Part shown: positions 18,801-27,532 of the stretch, in pieces | How positions within the stretch are numbered: position 1 is the stretch's first letter | How the letters are laid out: each line of letters starts with the position of its first letter | DNA from: Bin55 sp963664665 | Lineage (GTDB): Bacteria; Pseudomonadota; Gammaproteobacteria; Pseudomonadales; Azotimanducaceae | Direction of reading: 5' to 3' | NCBI GenBank assembly: GCA_963664665.2 | Contig: CAXXMH010000004.1 | Span: 248,001 to 312,000 of the forward strand | Length of the DNA: 64,000 nucleotides | Position numbers and translations under genes: made by a program | The notes under the pieces: model-generated | Databases searched by the model: none | Seen by the model: only the letters and a program-made list of their open reading frames with translations | What the model was told of the DNA's origin: nothing

Positions 18801-19390
18801 CGGCGTTAAAACAGATCTGCAACGCACCGAGTCACTTTTTGCATCGTGCGTATGCTGGCGTCGAGGAATCAGGCAAATTAGCGCTCTTAGTTGATATTTT
18901 GAGCGAAGCATTGGACGCGAACGAAAAGGTGATCATATTCACGCAATACAAGCAAATGGGCGATCTATTGGCGCATTGCTTGAAAGCTGAATTCGGCTTG
19001 GAAGCTCCCTTTCTGCACGGTGGATTGACACGGAAACAGCGAGACGACAAAGTTGAGGCGTTTCAGAACGACAGTTGCGTGCGCGCGATGATTCTCTCGC
19101 TGAAGGCCGGTGGCACTGGACTGAATCTCACGGCAGCGAATCAGGTCATTCACTACGATCTCTGGTGGAATCCAGCGGTCGAAACGCAAGCCACTGATCG
19201 AGCGTTCCGGATTGGTCAAACCAAGAACGTCCTCGTGCATCGGCTTTTGACTGAGAATACGTTTGAGGAGCGAATCAATAAGCTGCTGCAAAGCAAACGC
19301 GATCTTGCGGAATTGACGGTGACAGATGGCGAGCTGTCGATTTCTGATTTGTCAAACGAGCAAGTTCAGGAGTTGGTTGCGTTGGGTTAG
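15818..19390 (+). CDS. SWIM zinc-finger / SNF2-family helicase
   Basis: A 1190-residue protein. The N-terminus (GRTWWGELWLNAFEGIDYSN) and a SWIM zinc finger (CSCPDW...CKH, about residues 122-140) precede a long divergent middle. A C-terminal Swi2/Snf2 ATPase follows: motif I DDMGLGKT (about residue 750), II DEAQ (about 848), III SGTPVENR, V TGLNLTAANQVIHYDLWWNP and VI QATDRAFRIGQ. The family translocates on double-stranded DNA. It starts at GTG within ATGTGA, overlapping a short upstream frame that is not convincing as a gene. SWIM-SNF2 proteins occur both as housekeeping RapA-like factors and in defence loci; a restriction-modification gene lies 1 kb downstream on the other strand. Confidence 0.9.
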   Translation: MKKFGRTWWGELWLNAFEGIDYSNRLPRGRSYAKPTRVLSMEIYGSDVSAEVQGRRPTPYDVDLSLKPLTTAQRQRLLDAIKDNPAAIGRLINGDLPPYIYELAKSNDIELLPTSWQSVEGFCSCPDWAVPCKHLAAVVYLLANEVDKDPFLIFRLHGMDLLDEIHALTGVAIQGEVFAPNPLKEQVAHNIQSTCTESSLRLLDLDLSVIPNLGDQILELLSKEPLFYGKDFHVVLEKQYKRTASWVTRFNLKSDDDPMQIRDFRGKSLVLQGSGAFSCVIDESGNKSHAKVDAWVDDLSRLRSLGVHAVNDRDAHAVFWYVLYRLAIWLLDRRAFVPQVLLFEANKAAIGWRAAMIDSSVTETLERLYECCPSELVLVEHRAGKQSRRRKLDQESQVGLALNALLTYFVRQAFGDKVGGNANEMIEQWFFTGSVFQFDWFGVADTPMMVQRWLNCLSLRDRKHQILLVVEEEDDSILKPDDPHVQEEDVSEIIETDVRIALDLKVQIEDTILSIAQVLTNDAVIANTANILSDLTFLASYFHDLERFLTSASENDTSRIEYGLEEFAPILLDSLPALELLGVKLVLPKSLHKLLRPKVNLSVSSASQSSAQSFLDLDKVMSFDWQIALGDIKISAEEFEQLVANVSGLVRIRDQYVLLDHDEVESIAKRIANLPTSLSSIELLKAHLTESLDDASIDIDASITKLLEGVTRSERLDIPKKLTAELREYQRSGFEWLANNARMGFGSILADDMGLGKTVQVITLLLHQKEQGELEKNGALVVVPTSLITNWRKELERFAKSLSVHTYYGPQRKMPKEPHDVVLASYGVVRSDIETLSKQRFRTLIVDEAQTIKNPTAQQTRAIKRVRADVRIALSGTPVENRLLDYWSIFDFAMRGYLGSKTAFVSKLAKPIEFRRDQTCLDRFRKLTGPFILRRLKTDKTIIKDLPDKFESDRFCTLTETQASLYQNTIDNLRESLEGAESQFERNGFLFKLITALKQICNAPSHFLHRAYAGVEESGKLALLVDILSEALDANEKVIIFTQYKQMGDLLAHCLKAEFGLEAPFLHGGLTRKQRDDKVEAFQNDSCVRAMILSLKAGGTGLNLTAANQVIHYDLWWNPAVETQATDRAFRIGQTKNVLVHRLLTENTFEERINKLLQSKRDLAELTVTDGELSISDLSNEQVQELVALG

Positions 19391-19393
19391 AGT

Positions 19394-19412
19394 GACTCTC
19401 GGCGTTAGAGTC
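19394..19412 (+). terminator. Weak hairpin after the SNF2 gene
   Basis: GACTCT-CGGCGTT-AGAGTC, a 6-bp stem starting 4 bp after the stop codon, followed by TTGTAGTT. It has a short stem and only a scattered T tract. Confidence 0.3.
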
Positions 19413-19557
19413 TTGTAGTTGCATGCCAACTCAATCTGAAGTAGGAGGTCTGAGTTGAGGTTCACCTTAATGGTCGAGCGGTTAATCCTATCGCACGCTT
19501 TAGTCGATCAAGGGACAGTCGCTTGAGCTGATCCCATATGTTCTTCGCAGCTTTGAG

Positions 19558-19851
19558 TCACGCTGCAAGCGCAACTCCGACATCGACCAGTTCCGAAATA
19601 TCGCACGTTTTGTTGGAGATTGTCTCGCGAAAGAGACTCTCACTCTGTCGTTCGATTTGTGCTAACACCGCAGATGGTAACGGAAGATTTGATTCGATGA
19701 GGCACGCTAGATGTTGATTCAATGCATCGACCATGTTTTTCATCGCAACATCCTCCGTGTCGCCGAATGCACAGACGCCAGGGACATCCCGGCACCAGAT
19801 GTCGAATCCTTGGTCGTTTTCTTCCGTGAGCGCGGTGAAATCGAGTTTCAT
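19558..19851 (-). CDS. Orphan HicB-like antitoxin
   Basis: A 97-residue protein with the HicB pattern: strands LDFTALTEENDQGFDIWCRDVPGVCAFGDT followed by a helix (EDVAMKNMVDALNQHL). No HicA toxin (GSH motif) gene was found on either side. It is therefore a solitary HicB-type protein, either left over from a lost pair or serving as a regulator. It differs in sequence from the HicB at 238-552. Confidence 0.7.
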   Translation of the reverse strand: MKLDFTALTEENDQGFDIWCRDVPGVCAFGDTEDVAMKNMVDALNQHLACLIESNLPLPSAVLAQIERQSESLFRETISNKTCDISELVDVGVALAA

Positions 19852-20338
19852 GATGGATCCTCCCGATGTTCGGACATGACAACCTTCATCACATCACTTG
19901 GACAATTTAAGTCGATCTGTTGCATTCATACGCTCACAGTACTCGGGGAATAATTGTTGATGAGAATCGTTCCGTTTCGGTGTAGAGGAAACGCGGCTAA
20001 ACAAAGTGGTGTTTCGGTGCAATTCATAGAACAGATTCAGGAGTCAGTTCGCTGGGTGCGACAGCCGACAGAGTACGTCGGTAACTGATGTCGAAGAGCT
20101 CACTTAGTAATGATTGGAAGCCTTGTGACTCGACAACATGGCCATGAATATCTTCGCTCATTGCAACCTCAGGATCGACATTCACTGTTTAGTTGACATC
20201 AATATTGAATTGGCGTTTTCGCATCGCCAATTCTGCATTTTTAGGGTGAATTGCACGCATAGCCGACTGATGTCGGGACTCAAACTCGTGATATCGGCGA
20301 AACTTAGGCTGCGTTCGCGTGTGAGTGTCTATTAGGAA
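19852..20338. other. Intergenic region, no gene recognised
   Basis: About 490 bp between the orphan HicB start and the 3' end of the restriction-modification gene. Short open frames here have no recognisable domain or ribosome site. No repeat or obvious terminator seen. Confidence 0.5.
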
Positions 20339-23300
20339 TTACATGTCCCATGTGCGGAAATGCCGGATCTTTTGTATCTGTTCTAGTAAATCCGCTTGGT
20401 GTTCGTTTAATCCGTATCCTTCGATGCAGATTTGGTCTGCTCTCCGTACGAGTTCAGGCGCGTGGGTATGAAAGTCGTAGTTCGGAAATTCCTTTCCATA
20501 ACGTCTTAAAACTAGCTTTGAGCGCGTCAGCACTTCTTCGCTGCAAATGTCTTTTCCGATTTCTTGCGCCTTCTTCCTAGCAGTTGAATGCGCAAGCCAT
20601 TCTGGAGGGAGATGAACGGTTTCGAAAAGGCTGGTTAGAACATGAAAAGCATCACCGACCATTAACCAGTAAGCGTGAAAAACCGTTGAATTGAAGAGGC
20701 AGATACGAGGCCAAAACAACTCGTCGTTCGGGAATGCGACGGACTTTCTTCCTGGTGCGTCAAGTTGCTCTTTTGGCAAGCAAGTAAGGAAGTAACCCGC
20801 TGTTGGTGGGAATGTCACATATTTGTCTTTCTTGGTGTGCTGCTGTAATGTGACACCTTTCATAGCTGAAAGAAGCCTTACGAGAGCTTCCGAACCAGCC
20901 ATCGTCCATTGAGTGGAATCAGGTTGAGGGTATCCCGGCCGATGGAGAAGGATCTTCTTTCTCGAATTCTCGCGCAATCCTATATACGAAGACGCAGATA
21001 TAGTCGGACTCGGTCCATTACTCGTACGACCTGATTCCATTGAAAAGACAGTTACACGTTGTACATTCTGCGCTCCCTGACTTCCGCCTTTAATGAATGG
21101 ATGCGGAGGAAACATAGGTGTTGGTCTATTGTTATACGTACGGAGATGAATTGACCGAGATCGCTGAGTGCAAACATCACGAAGTTTCTGTTTCTGATCG
21201 GCGAAACATATCGAATGGGGAACAACCATTGTGAGTACCCCGTTGTTCGCTAGTAGGTTAAGCCCTAATTCAATGAATAAACAATAGAGGTCACCACACC
21301 TGGCGGTGAGGTAGCCGAACTGTTGAGCAGATTGAGTCTCGAGCTTACTCGGACGCTGATAGGGCGGATTCCCTATCACTATATCCCAATGGTCTTTTCC
21401 AAACAGCAGCGGCAATCCGCATTGGCTAACAACACTTTCGTTACCGAGCGATTCGTCATTCAGCCACTCGATCAGATGGGGTATTACAAATTCTGTTTTC
21501 TCAGCTAGTCGCCGCCGAATTTGTGCTTCTTTGCCGCGTAGTTTCTTCTTCTCAATGGAGCTATGCGTATAGGTGTAGGAGTCGCGTATTGCTCGCCACT
21601 CTTGCATATCGTCCGAATCTAAGAACGATCCTTCAAATTCGCTTGTACCAGTAAGTCGTGTAGCTAATGAGTTGGCTGCGGATATACGGGTCTCAAGGTT
21701 GGGGAACGGTCCCAGAGGGACATTAGGTTGAACTGTCAACTGTGTACCGATCATTGCTAAATAGAAGCGAAAACGTGTGACTTGCACCGCCATTGGGTGC
21801 ACATCTACTGCGTAGAGCTGGTTCGCAATTGCGTCTCTTACACGCTTCACGTCGTCGTATTGATCGTCTCCCAACAACCTTCGTTCGGTTCGTCGCAACG
21901 CATTCAGAACCGAAACGATGAACTCACCGCTGCCGGTACATGGATCGAGAACTGTGACCCTACGAAGATGCTCGATCACCTTTTGTTTGAATGGCGTCTG
22001 GCTATAGTGGTTTGCATCGTGTTCATCGAGATCGAGTGGATGGATAAGGTTGAATGCGACATCGAACCCCAAACCTTTGATTTTCTGTGTGAGGTGATAC
22101 GCAAGTGCATCGCAAACCATCTCTTCCGTCAAGTCCTTAGGCGTGTAGTACGTTCCATCAGGTTGCTTCGCTAAAGGGCTTGGAGTAACATCTGCCGCAA
22201 GTGCTAGAAATCGTTCGAAGATACTTCCAATCATGCTTGGATCGAGAGCGGTGTCGGATCGAAGTTGATCGTGTTCGGTCAGTGTCCACTCATATCGCTT
22301 GAGAATAGTGAAGAGACCGACATCGGTTTCTCCTGCACGAATATAGGCTGAATCGGCCAATTCCTCACGAAGTAAATTGTGATCATCATTGAATAATGAG
22401 CCATTCAGGAAAGGTGCTTCTTCAAAACTCTTCCTAAGGTGAATTAGTCGCTTCGGTATCTTGCGTTGATTGGGCTCCGTTGATAAGGTTTGAGTGAACA
22501 GATGCTCCAACTGCTCATGGATACTTAAGTCCAGGTGTTTCTCGAAAAGTTCCGCCGGAATAACTCTGTGCTCTTTCAGAAACCAGGTAAACAGCACTCG
22601 AATTAAGTGGCGTAGGTCAGCAAGCTCCGTTCCCGTACGTTCGAACCATTTCGCTATTTCGTCGTAAAACTCAGTTTGTACGGATTTCGCGTTTAGCAGA
22701 CTGATGAGATCATTAGAGTCTCCTTCTTGCCACCGTGCAAGAGATTCCAACTGGCGCAGGACCCGAGTACCTGGTAGTGCGGGATCGAATAAATTCGAGG
22801 TATGCAGACTATTGCCATCCCATGCAAAAATTCGGCACGCTGGCCTTGATTCGTCTTGTTCGTTAAAAGTGATACCGATGCCAATTGCGGTGATTGCAGA
22901 ATTGAGAAGATAAGTTTCTCGTAGAGGCTCGTAAATATCCGCAATCGGGAGCTCGCCATCTCTCGCAAGAGAACCTATCGTTACAAAGTGGTTCTCGCCG
23001 AATAGGTGGCCGGAAACCTTCGGTATATCCGGCAATCTGAGCGAAGAAACTAAATTGGTTTGGTGTTCAATATCGCTATCGACCGGTACTAATTTTTCTA
23101 TAAGAGTTTTGTGATCGGAAGCTGACTCGAGTTGAGCGAGGATTGCTTGCCCGCCTTCAGTTGAGTGTAGGTCTGCTTCATCAGCGATTTTTTGACGAAC
23201 GAATAGCGGTATCAATGCATCGCGTAATTCTTCCGAGGTCTTCGCTATCCCAGAGGAGAGCCAAACCACATCGCTCTGTATTCGTCGGCAAACTCGCCAC

Positions 23301-23662
23301 TCCTCTCCATTTGTGAGCAGCCCGTATACGCCGTGCTTCGAATCAGGTCTCTTGCGTAGATATTCCTCTAGCTGAATTTTGGGTATTCGGGTTGCGGGAT
23401 CAGATTGGGATGGTCGCAAGTCCAAATTGACGTCTAGATCCTTCGCCTCAACGATTAAATCTAGTTCACCATCAAGTCGTCGACAAATGAAGTCTGGGCG
23501 TTTCCCCTTTAGTTGATTCTCTCTACGAATAGAGTCGAGGGTATAACCGAGTGCGTGGCGAAGAACTGGTTCGATGATGTTTGCTTTGACATCTTCTTCA
23601 CTGCGATCGTGCGAGTCGCGCTGCTTCATATTGCCCAGCGCAGTTTCGTAGCTAAAGCTCAT
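20339..23662 (-). CDS. Type IIG-like restriction-modification enzyme
   Basis: 1107 residues combining nuclease and methyltransferase in one chain. The N-terminal HsdR-N-like nuclease has a PD-(D/E)xK site: P56-D57 and E72-x-K74. The N6-adenine methyltransferase follows, with the DGTYYTPKDLTEEMV entry, motif I LDPCTGSGEF (about residue 571) and motif IV NPPY (about residue 762). The remaining C-terminal 300 residues would hold the target-recognition domain. This layout fits Eco57I/MmeI-like enzymes that cut and methylate with the same recognition module. No separate specificity subunit or BREX/DISARM partners were found. The gene appears intact. Its C-terminal part could diverge quickly in specificity. 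Confidence 0.85.
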   Translation of the reverse strand: MSFSYETALGNMKQRDSHDRSEEDVKANIIEPVLRHALGYTLDSIRRENQLKGKRPDFICRRLDGELDLIVEAKDLDVNLDLRPSQSDPATRIPKIQLEEYLRKRPDSKHGVYGLLTNGEEWRVCRRIQSDVVWLSSGIAKTSEELRDALIPLFVRQKIADEADLHSTEGGQAILAQLESASDHKTLIEKLVPVDSDIEHQTNLVSSLRLPDIPKVSGHLFGENHFVTIGSLARDGELPIADIYEPLRETYLLNSAITAIGIGITFNEQDESRPACRIFAWDGNSLHTSNLFDPALPGTRVLRQLESLARWQEGDSNDLISLLNAKSVQTEFYDEIAKWFERTGTELADLRHLIRVLFTWFLKEHRVIPAELFEKHLDLSIHEQLEHLFTQTLSTEPNQRKIPKRLIHLRKSFEEAPFLNGSLFNDDHNLLREELADSAYIRAGETDVGLFTILKRYEWTLTEHDQLRSDTALDPSMIGSIFERFLALAADVTPSPLAKQPDGTYYTPKDLTEEMVCDALAYHLTQKIKGLGFDVAFNLIHPLDLDEHDANHYSQTPFKQKVIEHLRRVTVLDPCTGSGEFIVSVLNALRRTERRLLGDDQYDDVKRVRDAIANQLYAVDVHPMAVQVTRFRFYLAMIGTQLTVQPNVPLGPFPNLETRISAANSLATRLTGTSEFEGSFLDSDDMQEWRAIRDSYTYTHSSIEKKKLRGKEAQIRRRLAEKTEFVIPHLIEWLNDESLGNESVVSQCGLPLLFGKDHWDIVIGNPPYQRPSKLETQSAQQFGYLTARCGDLYCLFIELGLNLLANNGVLTMVVPHSICFADQKQKLRDVCTQRSRSIHLRTYNNRPTPMFPPHPFIKGGSQGAQNVQRVTVFSMESGRTSNGPSPTISASSYIGLRENSRKKILLHRPGYPQPDSTQWTMAGSEALVRLLSAMKGVTLQQHTKKDKYVTFPPTAGYFLTCLPKEQLDAPGRKSVAFPNDELFWPRICLFNSTVFHAYWLMVGDAFHVLTSLFETVHLPPEWLAHSTARKKAQEIGKDICSEEVLTRSKLVLRRYGKEFPNYDFHTHAPELVRRADQICIEGYGLNEHQADLLEQIQKIRHFRTWDM

Positions 23663-23756
23663 TCGTTCGTTGTTCGGATTTCAACTAAGGGAGTGAAGTC
23701 CCCGGGAGATTTTGGTATCGATGTAACTTCCAAATCGCACACATTCGCCCATGAAT

Positions 23757-25445
23757 TTATTGTGACGGGACGTGAACTTGTGCTGGCGGGATCGCGATGC
23801 CACTTACGGAGGCTTCGTAGCGATACACGCCGCCTCGTCTATCGCCTTCGACACCGTTTGAACCCGAAACGATATAGAGGGTTCGTAGACCTGATCCCCC
23901 GAAACAAACGCTCGTGCACATGGGTACGGGGATTGAGATAAACGCGCGTTGACTCCCATCAGGCTCCAAAATTGCAACGCCACCCGCGCCGGCGTTTGCG
24001 ACCCAAATCGAGCCGTCTTCCGCTACCGCTAGTCCGTCTGGTGCGCCATTTTCAAATTCGTGAAAAACCTCACGGGGTTTAAGGTCTCCATTGCGTCCGA
24101 CTTCGTATTGATAGATCTGACCACGTCTCGAATCAGAGTGATAGAGTGTTCTCCCGTTTGGGCTAAATCCCAGGCCATTGGTGAGTTGCACATCCTCGGC
24201 GACGACGCGACTCTTCCCGTCGAGATCAATGACGTATAGGTTACCAGCACGTGGTTCAAGCCCGTCGTCAAAAACAGGACTCGAGCCAAGTGATCCGACA
24301 TAGATGCGTCCTGCTGCATCCGTCGTCAAGTCGTTATACCCGACGTTGCCGTTATCAGGGTCCCGATCAAGCAACAGAATGCTCTCGCTTTCACCAAATC
24401 GTTTGAAGGATACGTTCTTTCCGCTGACGACCATCCCATCTTCCGCATGGATGGCCATGCCACCGATTCCGCGTCGGTGTTCGAAAACAGGATTTACCTC
24501 TTTGCTTTCGTTTACGGCATACACGCCACCAAAGATGACGTCGCTGAACAATAGCCCGTGATCGCCGTGCCAGACAGGACCTTCCACTAAGCCGTAGCCA
24601 TTAACTACAGGTTCAGGCTGTTCAAGGATGTCGCGATTCTCTGGATCCATGCGGATATCTGGATCCGGCGAAGGAATCGCTGAAAGAAGGAGTTTCGTGT
24701 AGTTTCGTTGCGGATGATCGAAGACGTAGTCAACATCGCCTCGCTCTACCACGACTCCGTTGTGCATGACCAGTACGTTGTTGCATATATGCCGTACAAC
24801 CGCGAGGTCGTGGGCGACAAAAATGTAAGTCAGGTGAAGGGTTTTCTGCAGATCCTCAAGTAAGTTGATGATCTGTGCTTGAACCGAAACATCTAGTGCG
24901 GAAACGGTCTCGTCGCAAACGACGAGATTTGGATTCAAGATAAGTGCACGAGCGATTCCGATACGTTGGCGTTGACCTCCAGAAAACGCATGGGGATACC
25001 GCGTTAATGAGTCTTGGCTGAGCTGGACGAGATCAAGTATCTCGCGAACTCTCTCGAGCCGTTCATTGCTATTCCCCTCGTGGTGAATGATCAGAGGTTC
25101 TTCAATGATCTGCCTAACTGTCATGCGCGGGTTGAGAGATGAGTAGGGGTCCTGAAAGACCATCTGCATTTCTTTGCGGAGAGGCACCAGTTCCTTGTGT
25201 CGCAAAGATGAAAGCGATACCCAACCTATTTGTTCGCTATTGAACTCCACGGTACCACCATCGTCAGGGTCGATCGCCCGGAGGATGCAACGCGCCAAGG
25301 TCGTTTTGCCGGACCCTGACTCACCAACGACACCAAGCGTATCGGCTCTTTTAAGATCGAACGAAACGTCTCGAAGCGCGACGTGCTCATCGAATGTCTT
25401 GCTAAGGTGCCTTACCTTTAGGATCAGGTCATCGTCATTTGACAT
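23757..25445 (-). CDS. Fusion: peptide ABC transporter ATPase + SMP-30/gluconolactonase propeller
   Basis: 562 residues with two joined modules. Residues 1 to about 275 are a DppF/OppF-type ATPase: Walker A VGESGSGKTT, Q-loop QMVFQDPYSSLNPRMTV, signature FSGGQRQRIGIARAL, Walker B LVVCDETVSALD and H-loop VAHDLAVVRHI. From about residue 285 an SMP-30/lactonase-like six-bladed propeller follows (VEGPVWHGDHGLLFSDV, NDLTTDAAGRIYVGSLGS, LTNGLGFSPNGRTLYHSDS, DGLAVAEDGSIWVANAG), carrying the usual metal-site Glu/Asn/Asp positions. It is the last gene of the importer operon. A fused hydrolase suggests that the imported compound is an ester or lactone opened on entry; this is inference. No stop or frame change separates the modules. 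Confidence 0.85.
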   Translation of the reverse strand: MSNDDDLILKVRHLSKTFDEHVALRDVSFDLKRADTLGVVGESGSGKTTLARCILRAIDPDDGGTVEFNSEQIGWVSLSSLRHKELVPLRKEMQMVFQDPYSSLNPRMTVRQIIEEPLIIHHEGNSNERLERVREILDLVQLSQDSLTRYPHAFSGGQRQRIGIARALILNPNLVVCDETVSALDVSVQAQIINLLEDLQKTLHLTYIFVAHDLAVVRHICNNVLVMHNGVVVERGDVDYVFDHPQRNYTKLLLSAIPSPDPDIRMDPENRDILEQPEPVVNGYGLVEGPVWHGDHGLLFSDVIFGGVYAVNESKEVNPVFEHRRGIGGMAIHAEDGMVVSGKNVSFKRFGESESILLLDRDPDNGNVGYNDLTTDAAGRIYVGSLGSSPVFDDGLEPRAGNLYVIDLDGKSRVVAEDVQLTNGLGFSPNGRTLYHSDSRRGQIYQYEVGRNGDLKPREVFHEFENGAPDGLAVAEDGSIWVANAGAGGVAILEPDGSQRAFISIPVPMCTSVCFGGSGLRTLYIVSGSNGVEGDRRGGVYRYEASVSGIAIPPAQVHVPSQ

Positions 25446-25454
25446 CGAGGATAC

Positions 25455-26378
25455 TCAAGGCAAACTCACCAACCGTCCGTCCCCAACACTCTTCAATGGG
25501 AACGGCGTAGTAATGTCAGCGTCACCAACCGCCGTTGCGATGGTCGAAAGACGCACGTTCTTGGGAACGTTGCCGGGAATAGCCGCCAGCAAGCCTTTGG
25601 TGTAGGGGTGAAGTGGATCCTTCAAAACTTGCCGCACCGTACCTATTTCCAACACGCGTCCTTGATACATGACGACGACGTAATCGGCGATTTGTGCAAC
25701 GATGCCGATGTCATGGGTGATGAAGATGATCGAATTGCTTAACTCGGCCTGTAGGTCTTTGATGAGAGTCAGAATCTCAGCCTGAATGGTTACGTCCAGC
25801 GCTGTCGTCGGCTCATCGCAGATAAGGACCTCAGGATTGCAGACCAGCGCCATTGCGATAACTACTCGTTGTCGCATGCCTCCCGAAAACTCAAACGGGT
25901 ACATTTCAATACGGATGTCTATGTTGGGAATACCCACCCGTCTTAGCATGTCACGGGCTTCCGCCATCGCTTCTTCTTTTGAAACGTCACGATGACATAG
26001 GATCGCTTCGGACACTTGATTGCCAACTCGATGGACAGGCGATAAAGCGGTCATGGGTTCCTGGAACACCATGCTAATCAGACCGCCATGCAGTTCATAG
26101 ATGCGTGGGTCACGATCACGGATCGCTACGATGTCAAACGGCTCGGTCCTTGATGGATTGAATTGAATTGAACCGTTAACGATCTTGCCAGGAGGTTGAA
26201 GCAGACGCATGATGCAGTTAGCCGTCACTGATTTCCCGGATCCTGACTCACCGACGATTGCCGTAACTTTGCCACGCGGCACATCAAAGTTGACGTCGTT
26301 AAGGGCGTTTGTGACTCCCGTGTCGGTTTGGAAGCGGACACCTAAATTTCGGATTTCAAGAATGTTGTCCGTCATCAT
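25455..26378 (-). CDS. Peptide-type ABC transporter ATP-binding protein (DppD/OppD-like)
   Basis: 307 residues from the ATG at 26378 (a second ATG is the next codon); the longer frame upstream lies inside the permease gene. Contains Walker A VGESGSGKSVTAN, Q-loop SMVFQEPMTALSPVH, signature FSGGMRQRVVIAMAL, Walker B VLICDEPTTALDV and H-loop THDIGIV. The Pro-rich, Asp/Asn-rich C-terminal oligopeptide-binding extension of this family is present (LKDPLHPYTKGLLAAIP). ATGATGA overlaps the upstream permease stop, so the genes are translationally coupled. It pairs with the neighbouring ATPase fusion as the second nucleotide-binding subunit. Confidence 0.92.
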   Translation of the reverse strand: MMTDNILEIRNLGVRFQTDTGVTNALNDVNFDVPRGKVTAIVGESGSGKSVTANCIMRLLQPPGKIVNGSIQFNPSRTEPFDIVAIRDRDPRIYELHGGLISMVFQEPMTALSPVHRVGNQVSEAILCHRDVSKEEAMAEARDMLRRVGIPNIDIRIEMYPFEFSGGMRQRVVIAMALVCNPEVLICDEPTTALDVTIQAEILTLIKDLQAELSNSIIFITHDIGIVAQIADYVVVMYQGRVLEIGTVRQVLKDPLHPYTKGLLAAIPGNVPKNVRLSTIATAVGDADITTPFPLKSVGDGRLVSLP

Positions 26379-27532
26379 TGGCCACCCATGTTGTACGGAT
26401 CTGCCGCATCGCGCAAACCGTCGCCGAGCACGTTGAAAGCCATCACGGCTATGACCACAAATAAGCCAGGATAGAGTATCCAAGGGGTCATTGAGATCAC
26501 TTGGTAGTTTTGCGCTTGTTCCATCAACACGCCCCAGCTAACGATGGGGGGCCGAATTCCGATCCCTAGGAAACTTAGTGCCGTTTCACCCAAGATGACG
26601 CCTGGAACGGCAAGCGTTGCGGTGGTGATCGTGTGACTTAGAAAACTGGGCATCATGTGTTTGAAGATGATGCGGTTCTGTCCACTGCCGATCAGTCGAG
26701 CTGCGATGACGAAATCCTCATTTCGTAACGCGAGAAATCTGCCACGAACCTGTCTTGCGAGTGCGGTCCAACCGAAGAGCGAAAGGATGATCGTGACTCC
26801 GAAGTAGATTCGCAGGGAACTCCAATGCGCCGGTAGCGCCGCGGTAAGTGCCATCCATAGCGGCAAGGTCGGCAAGGATTGCAAGACCTCAATCATGCGT
26901 TGCACGATTCGGTCGACCCATCCGCCGAGATAACCCGCAAATCCGCCAAATAGGACACCGAGAAACAACGTCAAGCCGATACCCAGCATACCGATCGACA
27001 GAGATATACGACCTCCATAGATCACGCGCGAGAATACGTCGCGCCCTAGCTGATCGGTACCTAGGAAGTGAATGTAACCTTCGCCTTCGTCATTTTCCGC
27101 GATGAAAAGGTGAATATCACCTTCGAATAGGTTCCAAAGCTCGTATGTTTCGCCGCGCGCGAAGAACCGAAGTGGGTAAATCTTCTCAGGATTTTCGGTG
27201 TACTCGCGTGCCCAGGTATGTTCGTTGATGTGAAGGTCATAGCCGTATACAAACGGGCGGATGTGGAACGTGCCATCGTGTTCGAAGAAACGTACGTCCA
27301 TCGGTGGCGCATTGATCGCCGAAACGTTGCGGGACGTCGTTACGTAAGGAGCGAAAAATTCGGCGAACCCCGCTACGAGGTACATGATTACCAGAATTAC
27401 GCCGCTTATTAAGGCAAGGCGATGACGTTTGAATCGTCGCCACGCCAACTGACGTGGCGTTAAGAGGTTTAGCTCGTCCGGAGTTTCTAGCGTAATCGTT
27501 TTGGGAGGTTGCTCAAGGACTACTTCACTCAT
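26375..27532 (-). CDS. Peptide-type ABC transporter permease (DppC/OppC-like)
   Basis: 385 residues with an N-terminal cytoplasmic stretch and a first transmembrane helix near residue 40 (LALISGVILVIMYLVAGF). A long periplasmic insertion (about residues 60-165) comes next, then the five-helix transport domain. Landmarks are HFLGTDQLGRDVFSRVIYGGRISLSIG and the EAA loop around VIAARLIGSGQNRIIFKHMMPS. The periplasmic insertion is longer than in OppC/DppC. It overlaps the neighbouring permease by 8 bp and the ATPase by 4 bp. Confidence 0.92.
   Translation of the reverse strand: MSEVVLEQPPKTITLETPDELNLLTPRQLAWRRFKRHRLALISGVILVIMYLVAGFAEFFAPYVTTSRNVSAINAPPMDVRFFEHDGTFHIRPFVYGYDLHINEHTWAREYTENPEKIYPLRFFARGETYELWNLFEGDIHLFIAENDEGEGYIHFLGTDQLGRDVFSRVIYGGRISLSIGMLGIGLTLFLGVLFGGFAGYLGGWVDRIVQRMIEVLQSLPTLPLWMALTAALPAHWSSLRIYFGVTIILSLFGWTALARQVRGRFLALRNEDFVIAARLIGSGQNRIIFKHMMPSFLSHTITTATLAVPGVILGETALSFLGIGIRPPIVSWGVLMEQAQNYQVISMTPWILYPGLFVVIAVMAFNVLGDGLRDAADPYNMGGQ

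Noticed and set aside
15818..23662. SNF2 helicase plus restriction enzyme as a DISARM or BREX system
   Set aside because: Opposite strands, 950 bp apart, and the other core genes (drmA/B, brxC, pglZ) are missing.
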